NCBI GenBank assembly: GCA_900708905.1
Contig: CAADRB010000031.1
Span: forward strand, 3,330,120 to 3,394,119
DNA: 64,000 nt
Reading direction: 5' to 3'
DNA from: Hymenolepis diminuta
Lineage: Eukaryota > Platyhelminthes > Cestoda > Cyclophyllidea > Hymenolepididae
How positions within the stretch are numbered: the first letter of the stretch is position 1; each line of letters begins with the position of its first letter. The notes beneath the pieces are model-generated. The model searched no databases. It worked only from the letters and a program-made list of their open reading frames with translations, and had not been told where the DNA came from. This document shows, piece after piece, positions 10,901-21,700 of this stretch. A program made the position numbers and the translations under genes.

Positions 10901-13870
10901 AGGTAAAAAAAGACGCGGTGCAAATGTTCTCTCCTCGTTCATCCTTAATTTTATTTTACTCTCATCTTGGTTCGTCTCTCCGCCTCAAATTTCGATCGCT
11001 GTAGTACAGAATAATTTGGCCTACTCTTAATGCTTGGTCAACGTGGTTGTCTGTTGTTAGCTCTAGCAGTAACCTCTACAAAACTGGTAACTCAAGCTCT
11101 ACAAGATTGACTTTCAACTGCTCAAAGGAATACTCTAATGTTATTTGCCTCATTTTAAGATATGATCTAACATAAGAAGCTTGATTAATCATGGACTTAT
11201 CAAGCTGGAATGTTTATTATTACTGAGGCGTATTAAAAAAAAGTTTTGTTTTGTCAATGAGAAAACCACAAATGGTATAAAAATTCATTAAAAAGTCGGG
11301 ACAACGACGTGTGTCCCAATGGCTGTACAGATAGTGGGATTATCGGTAAGGTTAAAGATTAAAATTAAGGAAGGATAGCAAGGGTTCCAGAAACAGCTTC
11401 TCTACCCAATGCTAATGGAAAAAATACCCCATTGCAATGCATTTGAGATTTATTTTACTACAATGGATATTCCATGAATTTCAGCTAACTATTCTTTTCC
11501 CACAAATATTTTATCGTAACGCTCATATTTACAAACTAAGTAGATACCATTAAACATTAAAATTCAGAGAAAAAAAAAGAAAGAAAATGTTTACGATGAC
11601 ATACCTCAGCAACGCAACAAACGGAGATTCCACTTTTCCTATCCAAGACAACACGGTAAGAACAAAGTTCTTAATTACTTCGCCACTGCATACATCCCAA
11701 GACAAATGCTGAACAGCATGCAAAGCCAGTTCAATCTGAAGAGTTAAGTTCTCATCCATTAAATTCAACAACTTCTCTACAACAGTCATTTTGAGGGTTT
11801 GAGAACCCAATGCTGTAGCTGATAATATACATTTTGAGCATCTTCTACATTTGTCCTTTACAGCAGGAGACCAGGAAACACAAATTGCCATATTCAACAG
11901 GTTCACAAGACCCCTCAAAATGGTCCTATCCCTAAGTTCTGCGTCTGAGAATGCACTACAATGATTAAGGTTAAGAATCATAATAAAGTTACCTAAGAAT
12001 GGTTTCAAAAAGTGGAACAATGCTTTCACTCCAAGCACATCTATCAAGTATCGGAGCATCTTCAATCCAATAGAGATTTCCTTGAACTAACACCTTATTC
12101 AGTAGCACCGGCAAAAAGTTCATATCAGAGGGCTCAAACTCCCTAGACTTCCAGAACACTAAAAACAGAAGAGATGCTCTTAGAGAAATAGCCAATAGAT
12201 GGGTGTTCCTGTCCGATAATGTGGAGAGATTTTCAAAGAATTTCCAGAGGTTTTTCAGATCATTGAAATCTAGGCCACGCAAAAGATCCCAACAGGGCAA
12301 AGAAGCGAGCAGATCTGAGAAGAGATTGATTCTACCAACAAGATCAAGGTAATTCGAATCCACATCTTGAATAGTTGGAATGAAGGCCGTGATCAAACTG
12401 GGGATAATTGAAGGAAGGGTCACGATGACTGGATCATACCAGCATTGATCTAGATCAATACACCGAACACAAGCTGAGATAATTAATGACAAACTGGCCC
12501 AATCTGGAATGGTTCGCAAAAAGGAGTTAAGATGTAGCTGCAAGGTGGTCACTCCAATTCGATTGAAAGCGACTGCGAAGAATTCAATAACTTGACATCG
12601 AAATGCTTCCCTATCAGCACAACTGGGAAATTTCTCATCTCCTTGGAACAACATATTTTCCCGAAATTTTTGGACTTGAATTAGACCTTCACATAGTTGG
12701 ATATGAGTTTGCGAAATTTCAGGAAAAGATATAGAACCTCGGCAAAAGAATTTCATTAAAGCCAATATCAGAACTCTATTTTGAGGGAGTTTACACTCAG
12801 AAATGCCGATAAAGGTAGATTTGTATGTCTACAAAAAGAGTGTTAGAAAATTAGCAGCTATTTACCCCAACCATCTCAGCGAATTCGTCAGATGAAAGCC
12901 CGTTCCAGTTGTTTTGGGTCATTGAAATGAGCTGACAAACATGGCTGATTAAATCACAGCAGGAGAGGACCAACTGTTCCGGCATTTTAAGCTCGTAGAA
13001 TAATGCTATTGACTTGTGTTTTGATTCACTAAGAAAGGCGAGACATTTTAAACTGCTGGATGAGAGTTGAAACACCTTAGATAAGAGGGAGGAGGAATAC
13101 AGAGCCTCTGAACATGACAATGCATCAAGACAGCATGATACAGCCCTAATGCACTCAAGCTTTCCGTTTAAATCAGCAAAATCGATTATTTCAATAAGAA
13201 TATCGAAAACTCTATCGATTAGAGTTGGCCGCATAGCAAGGAAGCGTGATATACACGCAGATATTACTTGACTGAAAAGTAAATACAGATTAGAAAAATA
13301 TCCAATTACCAAATGATGAACATGAAATTATAAGCATCTCCGACAGATGATATTTCAAAATTTTGAGGCTGTAGGGAAATGAAAATATCACCTATTTTAA
13401 ATTGCTTCTGTTCAATAGGATTTGGTAACGCCAATCGAAACACTCTGGAAGGGTCGGCCTCGTGCTTTTCAGCATGAATTGACAAGTGTTGAACCAAAAC
13501 TAATCATTGACATACATACTAAAAGGGGAAACTTACGATAAGCTATTGAAAGGATAAAATCATTGTACGAATCTGAAAAGACGCTAGACATGCGTTCAAC
13601 GCTAAAAATAATTCTACTAATTGCGGAAGCGGCAGCTTCTTTATAATAGCCTTTAGATCCGACGAAGAGTATGCCGTGAAGAGCCCATGCAATAAAATCT
13701 GCTTACAAATTACTTTACAAATCCAGTCTTCAGTATACCTCTGATGTCATCTTTTGCACTTTTAATGTCGAATAAAGCGTGATGATAATTAAAAGATCTT
13801 TCGGTCTTAATAAAGAATTCAAGAAGATCCACACCGCCTTGGTAATTACGCTGGATAATCCTCGAACATA
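555..13870 (-). CDS. ATR: ATR serine/threonine-protein kinase, 5' two-thirds (kinase domain outside window)
   Basis: Homologue of ATR, the PIKK-family kinase that with ATRIP senses RPA-coated single-stranded DNA and triggers the replication checkpoint in the nucleus. I place 29 exons whose phases join without a break, giving about 2170 residues. Family-level matches run collinearly with animal ATR: N-terminal helical repeats, a UME domain near residue 1050-1110 (human about 1120), the GAIDPSR segment just after it, and FAT-domain blocks ending in GENWLQRARLARR. The first coding exon is not identified: the most 5' exon (13739-13870) starts at phase 1, so an ATG exon should lie above 13870. The rest of the FAT domain, the kinase and FATC domains lie left of position 1. 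mTOR, SMG1 and ATM fit the motifs worse. Identification is firm; a few exon edges are not. Confidence 0.9.
5417..7811 (-). CDS. ATR: ATR exons encoding the central region and UME domain
   Basis: Exons in transcript order: 7599-7811, 7254-7499, 7006-7184, 6853-6921, 6656-6775, 6487-6582, 6077-6254, 5904-6034 and 5417-5866. The exon at 7006-7184 encodes the UME domain (core NLGGILAFF), a module specific to ATR/Mec1-like kinases. The next exons (LRYKF, LVELLPDIAANL) match the helices that follow it in animal ATR. Exon 5417-5866 ends in WLGAVGAIDPSR, a strongly conserved ATR landmark, and contains a run of four histidines. Introns 5867-5903 (37 nt) and 6035-6076 (42 nt) are short. The two exons between 5904 and 6254 have weaker donors and weaker resemblance to ATR; their edges are the least certain part of the map. 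Confidence 0.78.
8696..9366 (-). other. Near-open reading frame inside a 2-kb ATR intron
   Basis: The ATR intron 7812-9779 holds a minus-strand frame that stays open from about 9366 down to 8696, roughly 220 codons, apart from one TAG at 9014-9016. The N-terminal part is hydrophobic (LPPLFLILDNVVPLFPIVL); the rest is polar and rich in Ser, Asn, Gln and Pro, like a disordered protein segment. No clear splice sites at either end keep phase with the flanking ATR exons, which join directly (AAG to GAG, both phase 0). I do not recognise the sequence. It could be a chance open frame, a decayed gene copy, or an alternative exon. Confidence 0.3.
9780..13870 (-). CDS. ATR: ATR exons encoding the N-terminal HEAT-repeat region
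   Basis: Exons in transcript order: 13739-13870, 13537-13698, 13310-13499, 12866-13271, 11993-12828, 11605-11955, 10087-10534, 9936-10010 and 9780-9869. They encode alternating amphipathic helices with no catalytic motif, as expected for the HEAT solenoid that binds ATRIP. The 836-nt exon at 11993-12828 is the largest. The exon at 10087-10534 carries a basic stretch, RRTKRPRKSG, that could be a nuclear localisation signal. Introns between the first exons are tiny (37-40 nt), while 10535-11604 is over 1 kb. The intron at 10011-10086 appears to start with GC rather than GT. Exon 13537-13698 is open in two frames; the frame given here is the one that keeps phase with both neighbours and resembles the ATR N-terminus. 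Confidence 0.82.
10535..11604. other. ATR intron of about 1.07 kb
   Basis: No exon recognised. A plus-strand frame at 10717-11004 is open but pyrimidine-rich and lacks protein-like features. The segment at about 10905-11020 resembles the one at about 325-440. Confidence 0.6.
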
Positions 13871-15122
13871 CTGAATTCAGAAAATGATATATATGCTGTA
13901 ATATGTGCTCTATATTATGCCTTTGATAAGCCCGTAAAATGAAATTTTTAGTCTTACTCTGATGCCATTGTAGGGCATATCAACCAAGTACATGTAATAT
14001 TTTCGAATAAGAAAACAACCGAAATAATTCCAAAATTGCGCAGCGTTAAGAGTGCATGCAAATCCGCTATGACCTTGAAAAAAATAATTAAATAACAAAA
14101 AATTATAGTTTTATCATATTCATTAATTTTTAAATTTTGAGCTAAGTTAGTTAAACATATTATTTTGGTCCCAATGACAACTGACAATCCGGAATTAAAG
14201 GGAACTAATTTTGCGTTTTTTTGGCTTTGTACTAAAGATAAATTTATTAAATTTGTGCAATAATTGCACAAGATCTTAATAAGTCAAATTTCTCAAATGA
14301 TTGGTCAACAGTAACACGCTTTACCTGTCTCAGATTTAGCCTTTGTACGTGTAGAGGTATATCACCAGTTCTGTTCTTTCCTTTTCGTTAAATGCTCTTT
14401 TACTTCTCTCTTTAAGTCTACTTTTAATATTGGTTGCTTACTGCCAACATAATTTCATATTTAATCTGGTAACAGAGTTAAATTATACCGGAGAATATTT
14501 ATTTGAAACAATGTCGCATATTGTTACCCGGCTCCGTTAAATTGGGTGAAGTTTACACGATAGCATATTTTAAATTTCTATCTGGAAAAGTTAATAAATA
14601 ACATGAGATAGTTTGCCTTTTTGTCTACACTATTAACTATTTTTCTAACAGGGCAACTAGGACGATTTTGTTTCTGACAAATTATTTTAAATTTTCCATT
14701 TAAAATAAAAGGTATTTATAATCTTCAATATTTTCCGATATTGATGCATCTTAAAGTTAGTTCCATAATTGTTAAATCTCTTTTGTTTCAATTGTTGGGC
14801 ATTTCATCTCTCAGAATTTATATTGTCTGTTACTATATTCTCATTAAATATTTAAGTGGATTCAAATTATTATTTGCTTCTTGTATTTATTACATCTGTG
14901 TTGGACTTGATTGTCTAGAAACGCAAGTATAACCAGCATGAAAATCACAAGAAACCAACGATTAGGACACTTAAGATGTCTCCCTTTTTTATCATGCATT
15001 TAATAATCACGCTTTATCTAAAAAGCTTTCCATTTCACGTGTTGTTGTATTATTCTCCTATTTTGTCACTTTAATCATCTGTTGTGCACCTGCTCCCTCC
15101 CTTACTCCCGTTATTATTGCAG
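13871..15122. promoter_or_regulatory. Divergent intergenic region between ATR and ZDHHC
   Basis: About 1.25 kb of AT-rich DNA separates the first placed ATR exon (minus) from the ZDHHC coding exon (plus). It should hold the missing ATR start exon and the promoters of both genes. Short minus-strand candidates such as the ATG codons near 13964-13983 followed by GTAAGA do not give the phase-1 junction the next ATR exon needs. No TATA box or other element is convincing by eye. Confidence 0.4.
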
Positions 15123-15125
15123 CCC
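15121..15125 (+). other. Splice acceptor directly upstream of the ZDHHC start codon
   Basis: A long pyrimidine tract ends in CAG at 15120-15122, and the first ATG follows after only three bases (15126). This acceptor takes either a 5'-UTR exon that I cannot place or a trans-spliced leader, which many flatworm mRNAs carry. The sequence alone does not decide between them. Confidence 0.6.
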
Positions 15126-15725
15126 ATGATGAATCGAACACCATTTGTTCGTTTACCCGAAGAGAGTTCAGTCTCTCCTCGTAAGAACGATCTACAGCAA
15201 GATACCTCATCAATGGGTAATAGCCACGGCAGTCAAGGTCTAATTCACGACCCCCCGGGAAATCCTTTAAGTGGCAACCCCTCTGCATCCTCTGGATATC
15301 CCTCTGTTCTCACAGCGGGGTCTCGATTTCGTGGTCAGAAGGAGGTAGATATTAACAAATGGGATGAGGAAGCGTCGCATCATCTTCTGACTATGAAACG
15401 ACCCCCTGGTGATCTATGTGATTGTATGAGGCCCTGGAGACGTTTTTGCCGTCTCCGTTATCCTCCACCTTCACAGAAAATGGCTGAAAATGTGGAGAAT
15501 GGATTCCGACTGCCTTTCGGTGTGATTTGGTTTGTGAGAGACTGCGCAGGCTGTGTTTGTATGGTGTTTACATGGTTACTAATTTTTTATGGTGAATTTG
15601 TCGTCGTGTGTATCATTCTGCCCCAACTACCTTCAGTTGCCATTGCCTGGATATTTGGAATTCTCTTTCATATCTTTGCATTTTTGGCTACGTTTTCACA
15701 TCTCAAGACCGTCTTTACGGATCCT
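15126..15725 (+). CDS. ZDHHC exon 1: N-terminal extension, TM1 and TM2
   Basis: Exactly 200 codons from ATG to the donor GTAAGT at 15726. Residues 1-95 are polar, Ser/Pro/Gly-rich and end in a Cys/Arg cluster ([14 protein letters not shown]) before the conserved part. TM1 starts after the FGVIWFVRD motif, which matches the family, and TM2 precedes [11 protein letters not shown]. The second in-frame methionine is adjacent, and GTG at 15084 lies upstream of the acceptor, so ATG 15126 is the natural start. The N-terminal extension is not seen in vertebrate ZDHHC3/7. Confidence 0.9.
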
Positions 15726-18700
15726 GTAAGTTTTATACTTGATGTAGTTATGTTGTTATGCTATAATTTTTTTCGTCAAATGCTTAAGTATATCATAGTT
15801 TTTAAACATCCCCGTCAGGAGGAGACATTTACAGTCTTTCGAAATACCTTATTGACAGTTATGATGATCAAGTTTTTTATCATCATAGAAATGTGTTCTT
15901 TACCTTAGATCTTTTATTTTTTTTCCTTAAATGAGGAAATTCTTTTTCTTTTTTCAGTCCGATTTGGTAGGTGCTATTATGCCGCCTTCTAAGTCGTGTT
16001 TGCTTATCTGACAGAATATACGAGCCTAGATTAACTTGGATCTTGATAATTTTCCAGTATCGATTTCTATTCTTGTATCATTTATGGCTATTTTGACTTC
16101 GAACAAATGTTAATTGGGATTACATCTTCAGTATAATCGGATTATTGATTTGTTTAACGAATATGTACGATGAAAGCATCTAGAATACGGTTAGATTTTA
16201 CGAATTGACTACTTCTTTGATGATTTTTTTAAAATAGATAATCCATTAAATCCCCTTAATTGGGATTCTTTTTTTTTTATTTTTCCGAAGTCATTCTGAG
16301 TAACCTTCTTTTGGTCTCTCAAATGGAATGTTTTAATCCTAGTGTTGTGTCGAAGTAATTTGTTTAATCGATAATGTCAATGTAAATTTGAGATCCGATT
16401 GCTCATTTAATTTTCTTGAATTTCCATGCATACTTTCGGGTTATGCTGATAAAATCCTCTTGTATTAGTTACTCATGATATTTGGCGTCTGTAATTTTGA
16501 AGTTGTTTTGCTCTCTTGAGCACCAATTGTTTGTTATAGCACGCTCGTGTTACCATGGAGCTCGACTCATTGCTCAAATGATTTAGTTACAATACAATCA
16601 GGCTTTCTTTTAGTTTGTTTGATGTTTCATAAATAACCAGTTGGAGCTGGTTATAGAACAAGATTCATAAGGTTTAATGTGTTAATAACATAGGTCTTTA
16701 ATTGAATTATATCAATTAGTTTGCCTTTGGTTAATGCATGTAAATGCTTTTCATTCTCCTCTCCGTCAAAAGTACAATTAAGTGGTCATATATATATAAC
16801 TTGATATACAGTTAAGACCCAAGTTCATGTCGTCCGATGAGTTGAACACCATTCTAGATTGACTTTCTTATTCATATTAGGTGCCGCTTACTAGTATTTA
16901 CCTGTTATTTCCTCCCATCAACGTAACCTTGTATGTATGAATTGGCACTTTGAGAAATGGCATATTTGTTAGTGACCCTCAGGGCTTTGATATCCGTGCT
17001 TTAAAGTTCAGTAGTGGCTTTATCGCTTTGCTTTCTTTACCTCACATGGAAGTTATAATTGGGCTTATTCAAATACAAATACCTTATGTGCTAAAATACA
17101 TATTCTTGAAATTGCCTACAATTCTATTTCAATTTCAGAATAACTTTGACTTATAGTTGATAGGATTTTGAGAACAGATGGAAATAATTCTCAATATCGT
17201 GTAAATCTAACACTTTAGAGCACTCCTCTTGGAACTCCTTTTATGTGAAGTTCGCATTTGGTACTCAAGACTAATTAGCATGAATTGTAATTTTATTGAT
17301 TGAATGTGGACCGATGAGCTTCGAATCACTGATGTTCAGCTTTCCAAACATGTATATACACTACTGAAGTATTTAATTGTATTCTTCGCTCTTCTGTTGG
17401 ATTTCCCCCTTTTTGCTTGTAAATAAATTCTCTACACTATAGAGGTACTGAGAGTGTATTTTAGTGCATTTCATATTCCTTGTTTTTTATACTTTCCATA
17501 CGTTGCTGCAATTAACTTTTCTTAATAGTATTTTGTAATTACTTTTGTGGTCTTTGATATTGCAGGCTTTTAGTTGAACGTTTCTTAGATCCTGTTTTGT
17601 TTTAGTTTACTTGCTTTCCATTCCTTCAATTTCGCCTTATACTACTAGCTTATTTTTCTACAAAATTTTGAATCAACTGTGTAGTCTATCATGGTCAATC
17701 AGTATCTACCCTGATTCTTGTTTTACTTCCATTTGTCTGTTTAAAACCTTTAAATGGGTGCATTTGATGTATATTTCTTCTCCTCTAGGGTGCAGTTCGG
17801 CTGGGTAATGCGACTCGTGATGCTGTTATGCGGATCTATCTCGCCTCTGGCTCGAACACTCCTCTTATTCGCTGCCCCAAATGTCTCTGCATTAAACCTG
17901 AGCGGGCGCATCACTGCAGGTAAGATTTGAAATAAATCTAATGCAATTTAAACTTGAGTTCTTTTCATCTCTGGGTCTCCCTGTTAAAGTACCTCTAAGT
18001 AACTCTCAATCCCATTTAGGAAAGCGCTTTCCNNNNNNNNNNNNNNNNNNNNNNNNNNNNNNNNNNNNNNNNNNNNNNNNNNCATTGAGCCTGCATGTTA
18101 AGAAACCCGAATTCTGCCACCTTTCTTATTAATCGGACTTAACAAGTTCGATTGGCCATGCGCTCACTGTGTGTGCGCCTATGGGAATCGAGCCCGTGAC
18201 TTTGACATGACAAACTTGCGCGGTGTACGATGCAACACCGACTCACAAAGTACCGTTTGTTCAGTTGTCACCTTTAAAAAATGCTATTTTATGTCCTTCA
18301 ATATTTCCAATAAATTATGGTTGGTTATTATTTTAATTGATGGAGTTGGTCTGTCTACATAAATCGAAATTGATTTATACGTTCCCTTTCATTATGATAT
18401 CGATTTATTCAATGTCCACTTATTAAACGCCTCTCCGTCCTGCCTTGGACCCACTCTTCAATGCACACTTTTCGGCTTGCTGTCAACGAAACAGAAATTT
18501 CATTATTTGCTCAACACTTCTCTCTTCGTACCGCTCTATTTTACGGTTGGAAAGGACAATAGTTTAGTCATTTCCTCTTAATAAGAGAACCAATACATAT
18601 TTTTCTTCTCGGAGCTTAAAATTCCCACCTACTAACTGGAAATTGTAATGGTAATTTTCAACTCCAGACTGAATCGCGGGTAGCGAGCCTCTTAAGGTGA

Positions 18701-21700
18701 TGGCGGCAAGGGGCTACATGTTTATTCAGCATATAAAAGAGCTAGATATGGAGTGCGTTTTTGTAGGCTATCATATTGACCGTTAAAAATTATTGTCGGG
18801 ACAGATGCACTTATATATTGATTTCTAAAGTACTGAAATGTTTCAACAACGAGAAATGTTTAGCGTCGTCCAAGTGGAGTACGCTAATGTTAACAGGTAT
18901 ATCCACATCTCTTATCTATTAACCAAAATTAGGGTAGTTTGGATCCACTTAAGGACTGTTTTTTTTTTAAATAGCCTCAAAGTGCCCAAAGGGGGATTCA
19001 TGTTTTGCAGGTATGGTAGTTGTAAATTATCAGTGAGTATAATTGTTTAATCAGATGGGGAATATTTAGAATATGAACTGTATCTTTTCAAAAAGAGTTG
19101 TCTCTGACATGATTCTGAGCAAAAATCGCATTAAATAATAATGCTTTTCTTGGTTGCAATTAATGTAGTGAATATTCTTGGCTGACGATGGTTAGATCAG
19201 TGGAACTTCATAGATCGTGCTTTCACATATATTAATAAAGTTGCATGCATTTTCTCAAGCATTCTTATTACCTATGGCAACGCAAAAATACTTTACGAGC
19301 ATCTGAACGTGCGAAATAGCAAAGTAGTCTAGTAAGGAATGAATGGATGATGGAGTCAAGTAAGAACGTATAATGAAGTAATGAATTTTTACCCTATTTG
19401 AATCCTCGATGCATTGAGCTTCAACTTTCTCAACTTCTCTTTTGTAATGTCCAAATATTGCAAAGTTCAGTTGTAATTATTCGATCCCAGGCTATTTGGG
19501 TGAGTTACTGCCCGCGATATTCGGTGCTTATTGAGTTAATTGTATGGTTTTTCATGTTACTGTATATATCTTACAGCCATGAAACTGGTAAAAACATGTT
19601 TGTAATGATTTATTCCATCAATATTCACTCCTTTCTCTTCAGTTGCTGCCGTCGGTGCATTCGCAAAATGGATCATCATTGTCCATGGGTGAATAACTGT
19701 GTCGGTGAGGGAAACCAGAAATTTTTCGTTCTTTTTAATGTAGGTGCACGTTTTTTCTTTTGATTAAGTAGCTATCAAAATTTGATTGTCTAGATCCGCC
19801 TTTCTTTTATTTAATTTCAGCTCTACATATTCCTCCTAGCAATAGTGGGTACAATCCTCACTATTTCCTTCTTCCTCTTCTGTTTCTCTGAATTCGGAAG
19901 TAAGTCGCATTTACCTATTAGCTTATAAGTAGTATACGCTAGGGTAATTTGACTTAAGGCTCACTATCTCTAAGAGTTATGGCACACCCAATGTTGATTA
20001 ATTGTTTTGTCTGCTTAGCTCATGGACCGGGTGCGTGCTAGTAGTCTTAACTTCTAATATTATGTGAAATTAAGTAGTACATAGAGTAGAGATTAGGCTA
20101 ATAAAACCCAGCCCAGTTAAGATGCACTCCTCCCCTTTCTTGCTCTCTCCCCCTATCTGTTACATACTGCTGCTTTCGCCAATTACTGTAAGGAAGAGTA
20201 TACCTTTCCTCCACTTTGTGATGTATGGTTCATTTAATTTCGCTTTTCGTTTCGTTCGTGGTCAGTGTGCGAGTATCCGGGTAGTTACAGTGCGACAGCC
20301 TCTCTAATCTGCAACATATTCCTCGTCTCGGAGTCAATCTTCTTCGGACTCTTCACAAGTATCATGTCGTGTTCTCAGGTCTCCGCAATCATCTCCGATG
20401 AAACTGTGAGTATATGTCCTCTTCCCCTCCCCCCTCCCCCCTCTTTTCCCACTCAAGACTCTGCACTAGTTCTCTCTCTGCCTTCTTGTGCTTTTGGTAC
20501 TTTTCTATCGCTTTTTCACCTTTTCTCCTTTTCCGTCTTTGGCTGGGTACTAGGTGGTGGTTTTAACACGCCCACGTTTATTCAGGTTGTTTTTATTTTG
20601 GCGTGCTTGTCCGACTTGTCCTGTTCGCTTACAGTCCCAATCTCTTAAGGTAGTCTAACATCCCGATAAATGGATAATCGGCAAATTTTCTGTTTCTTAT
20701 AGTTATAAGGTGATATGTTTGAGTAGTGATTAGAAGGGTTATTGAAGTCATGTTTTAATTTGTCACGTTCGAGTTTAAAGGTGCCGACCATCTTTATTAG
20801 CTCATTAAGAAACTAAATTGAAGACTTACAGTCACCACTTTGGAACTGGAAATCTCAGACCACATGTATAATGAAGACGCCAGCGAGAACCTTGTGTTGC
20901 AATCTTGGATAATTAATTACCGACCTACTGCTAAATGGTTATTTGCAGTTTCAGTCGTTATGACTTGATGACTCCATTTAGGTAGATTAACAACCACGCT
21001 ATTCTTTTCTCATCATCTTTGATAACTTTGATCTTTTCTATCCACACATAGAAAATTATAGTGTGATGAAGAAGTATTAATCGTGGGAATAGTTGAAAAT
21101 TGTAACATCTTTTTTTTCGATCGGAAAGCATTGATATGTTTGCTTAAAGTTAATGGCATTCGAGTTTGTTAGTGAACTTGAAGTAAATTGGAGAGTAAGT
21201 CATTTCTCTCCCTTTAGCATCCTTGTGTTGGTAAAAATCACATGTACTCAACTAGCTGATGACAACTCTTGATATACATTATGGAAAGTGTTCACAACGC
21301 TTGATTTGGGTAGAGGGAAGGTGACCTGAATCAATCATGAGAAACCCGCATTCTCTTATACCTCCCGTTGACCAGAATAAACCGGGGCGATTGGTCACCC
21401 GCACCACAGAGTGTGTACCGATGGGAAAGTCTTGTTATCTATGACTTGTCAGTTGACTACTGTGTCAGCGGTGCGCAAAGTTTACCAAAAGTGACAGTTT
21501 TTATTACGTTGACACCTCAAATAACACGCAAAGACAGACTCATTTAGATAATGTTGGTTGATAGAAGGACGATTCTACGCCATTTTCATTCGTAAACTAG
21601 TCATCACTAAGCAATTATTAGATCATTTAAAATTTTTGTCTTTCATTTTGGTTTTGTAAATTAATTCTACAAAATGTAGATTCATGGCATATTTTCTAAC

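Noticed and set aside
10717..11004. Plus-strand 95-codon frame inside an ATR intron as a gene
   Set aside because: Pyrimidine-rich sequence naturally gives Ser/Leu/Phe-rich open frames, and it overlaps a repeat-like segment.
13537..13698. Second open frame on the same strand beginning ILLHGLFTAYSSSDLK
   Set aside because: It looks protein-like, but it ends in a stop before the donor, and only the other frame (DFIAWALHGILF) keeps phase with both neighbouring exons.
13950..13990. ATG-containing stretch followed by GTAAGA as ATR exon 1
   Set aside because: Neither ATG gives the single leftover base that the exon at 13739-13870 requires.
15084..15125. GTG at 15084 as the ZDHHC start
   Set aside because: It lies inside the polypyrimidine tract upstream of the acceptor; ATG 15126 is the first start in the exon.
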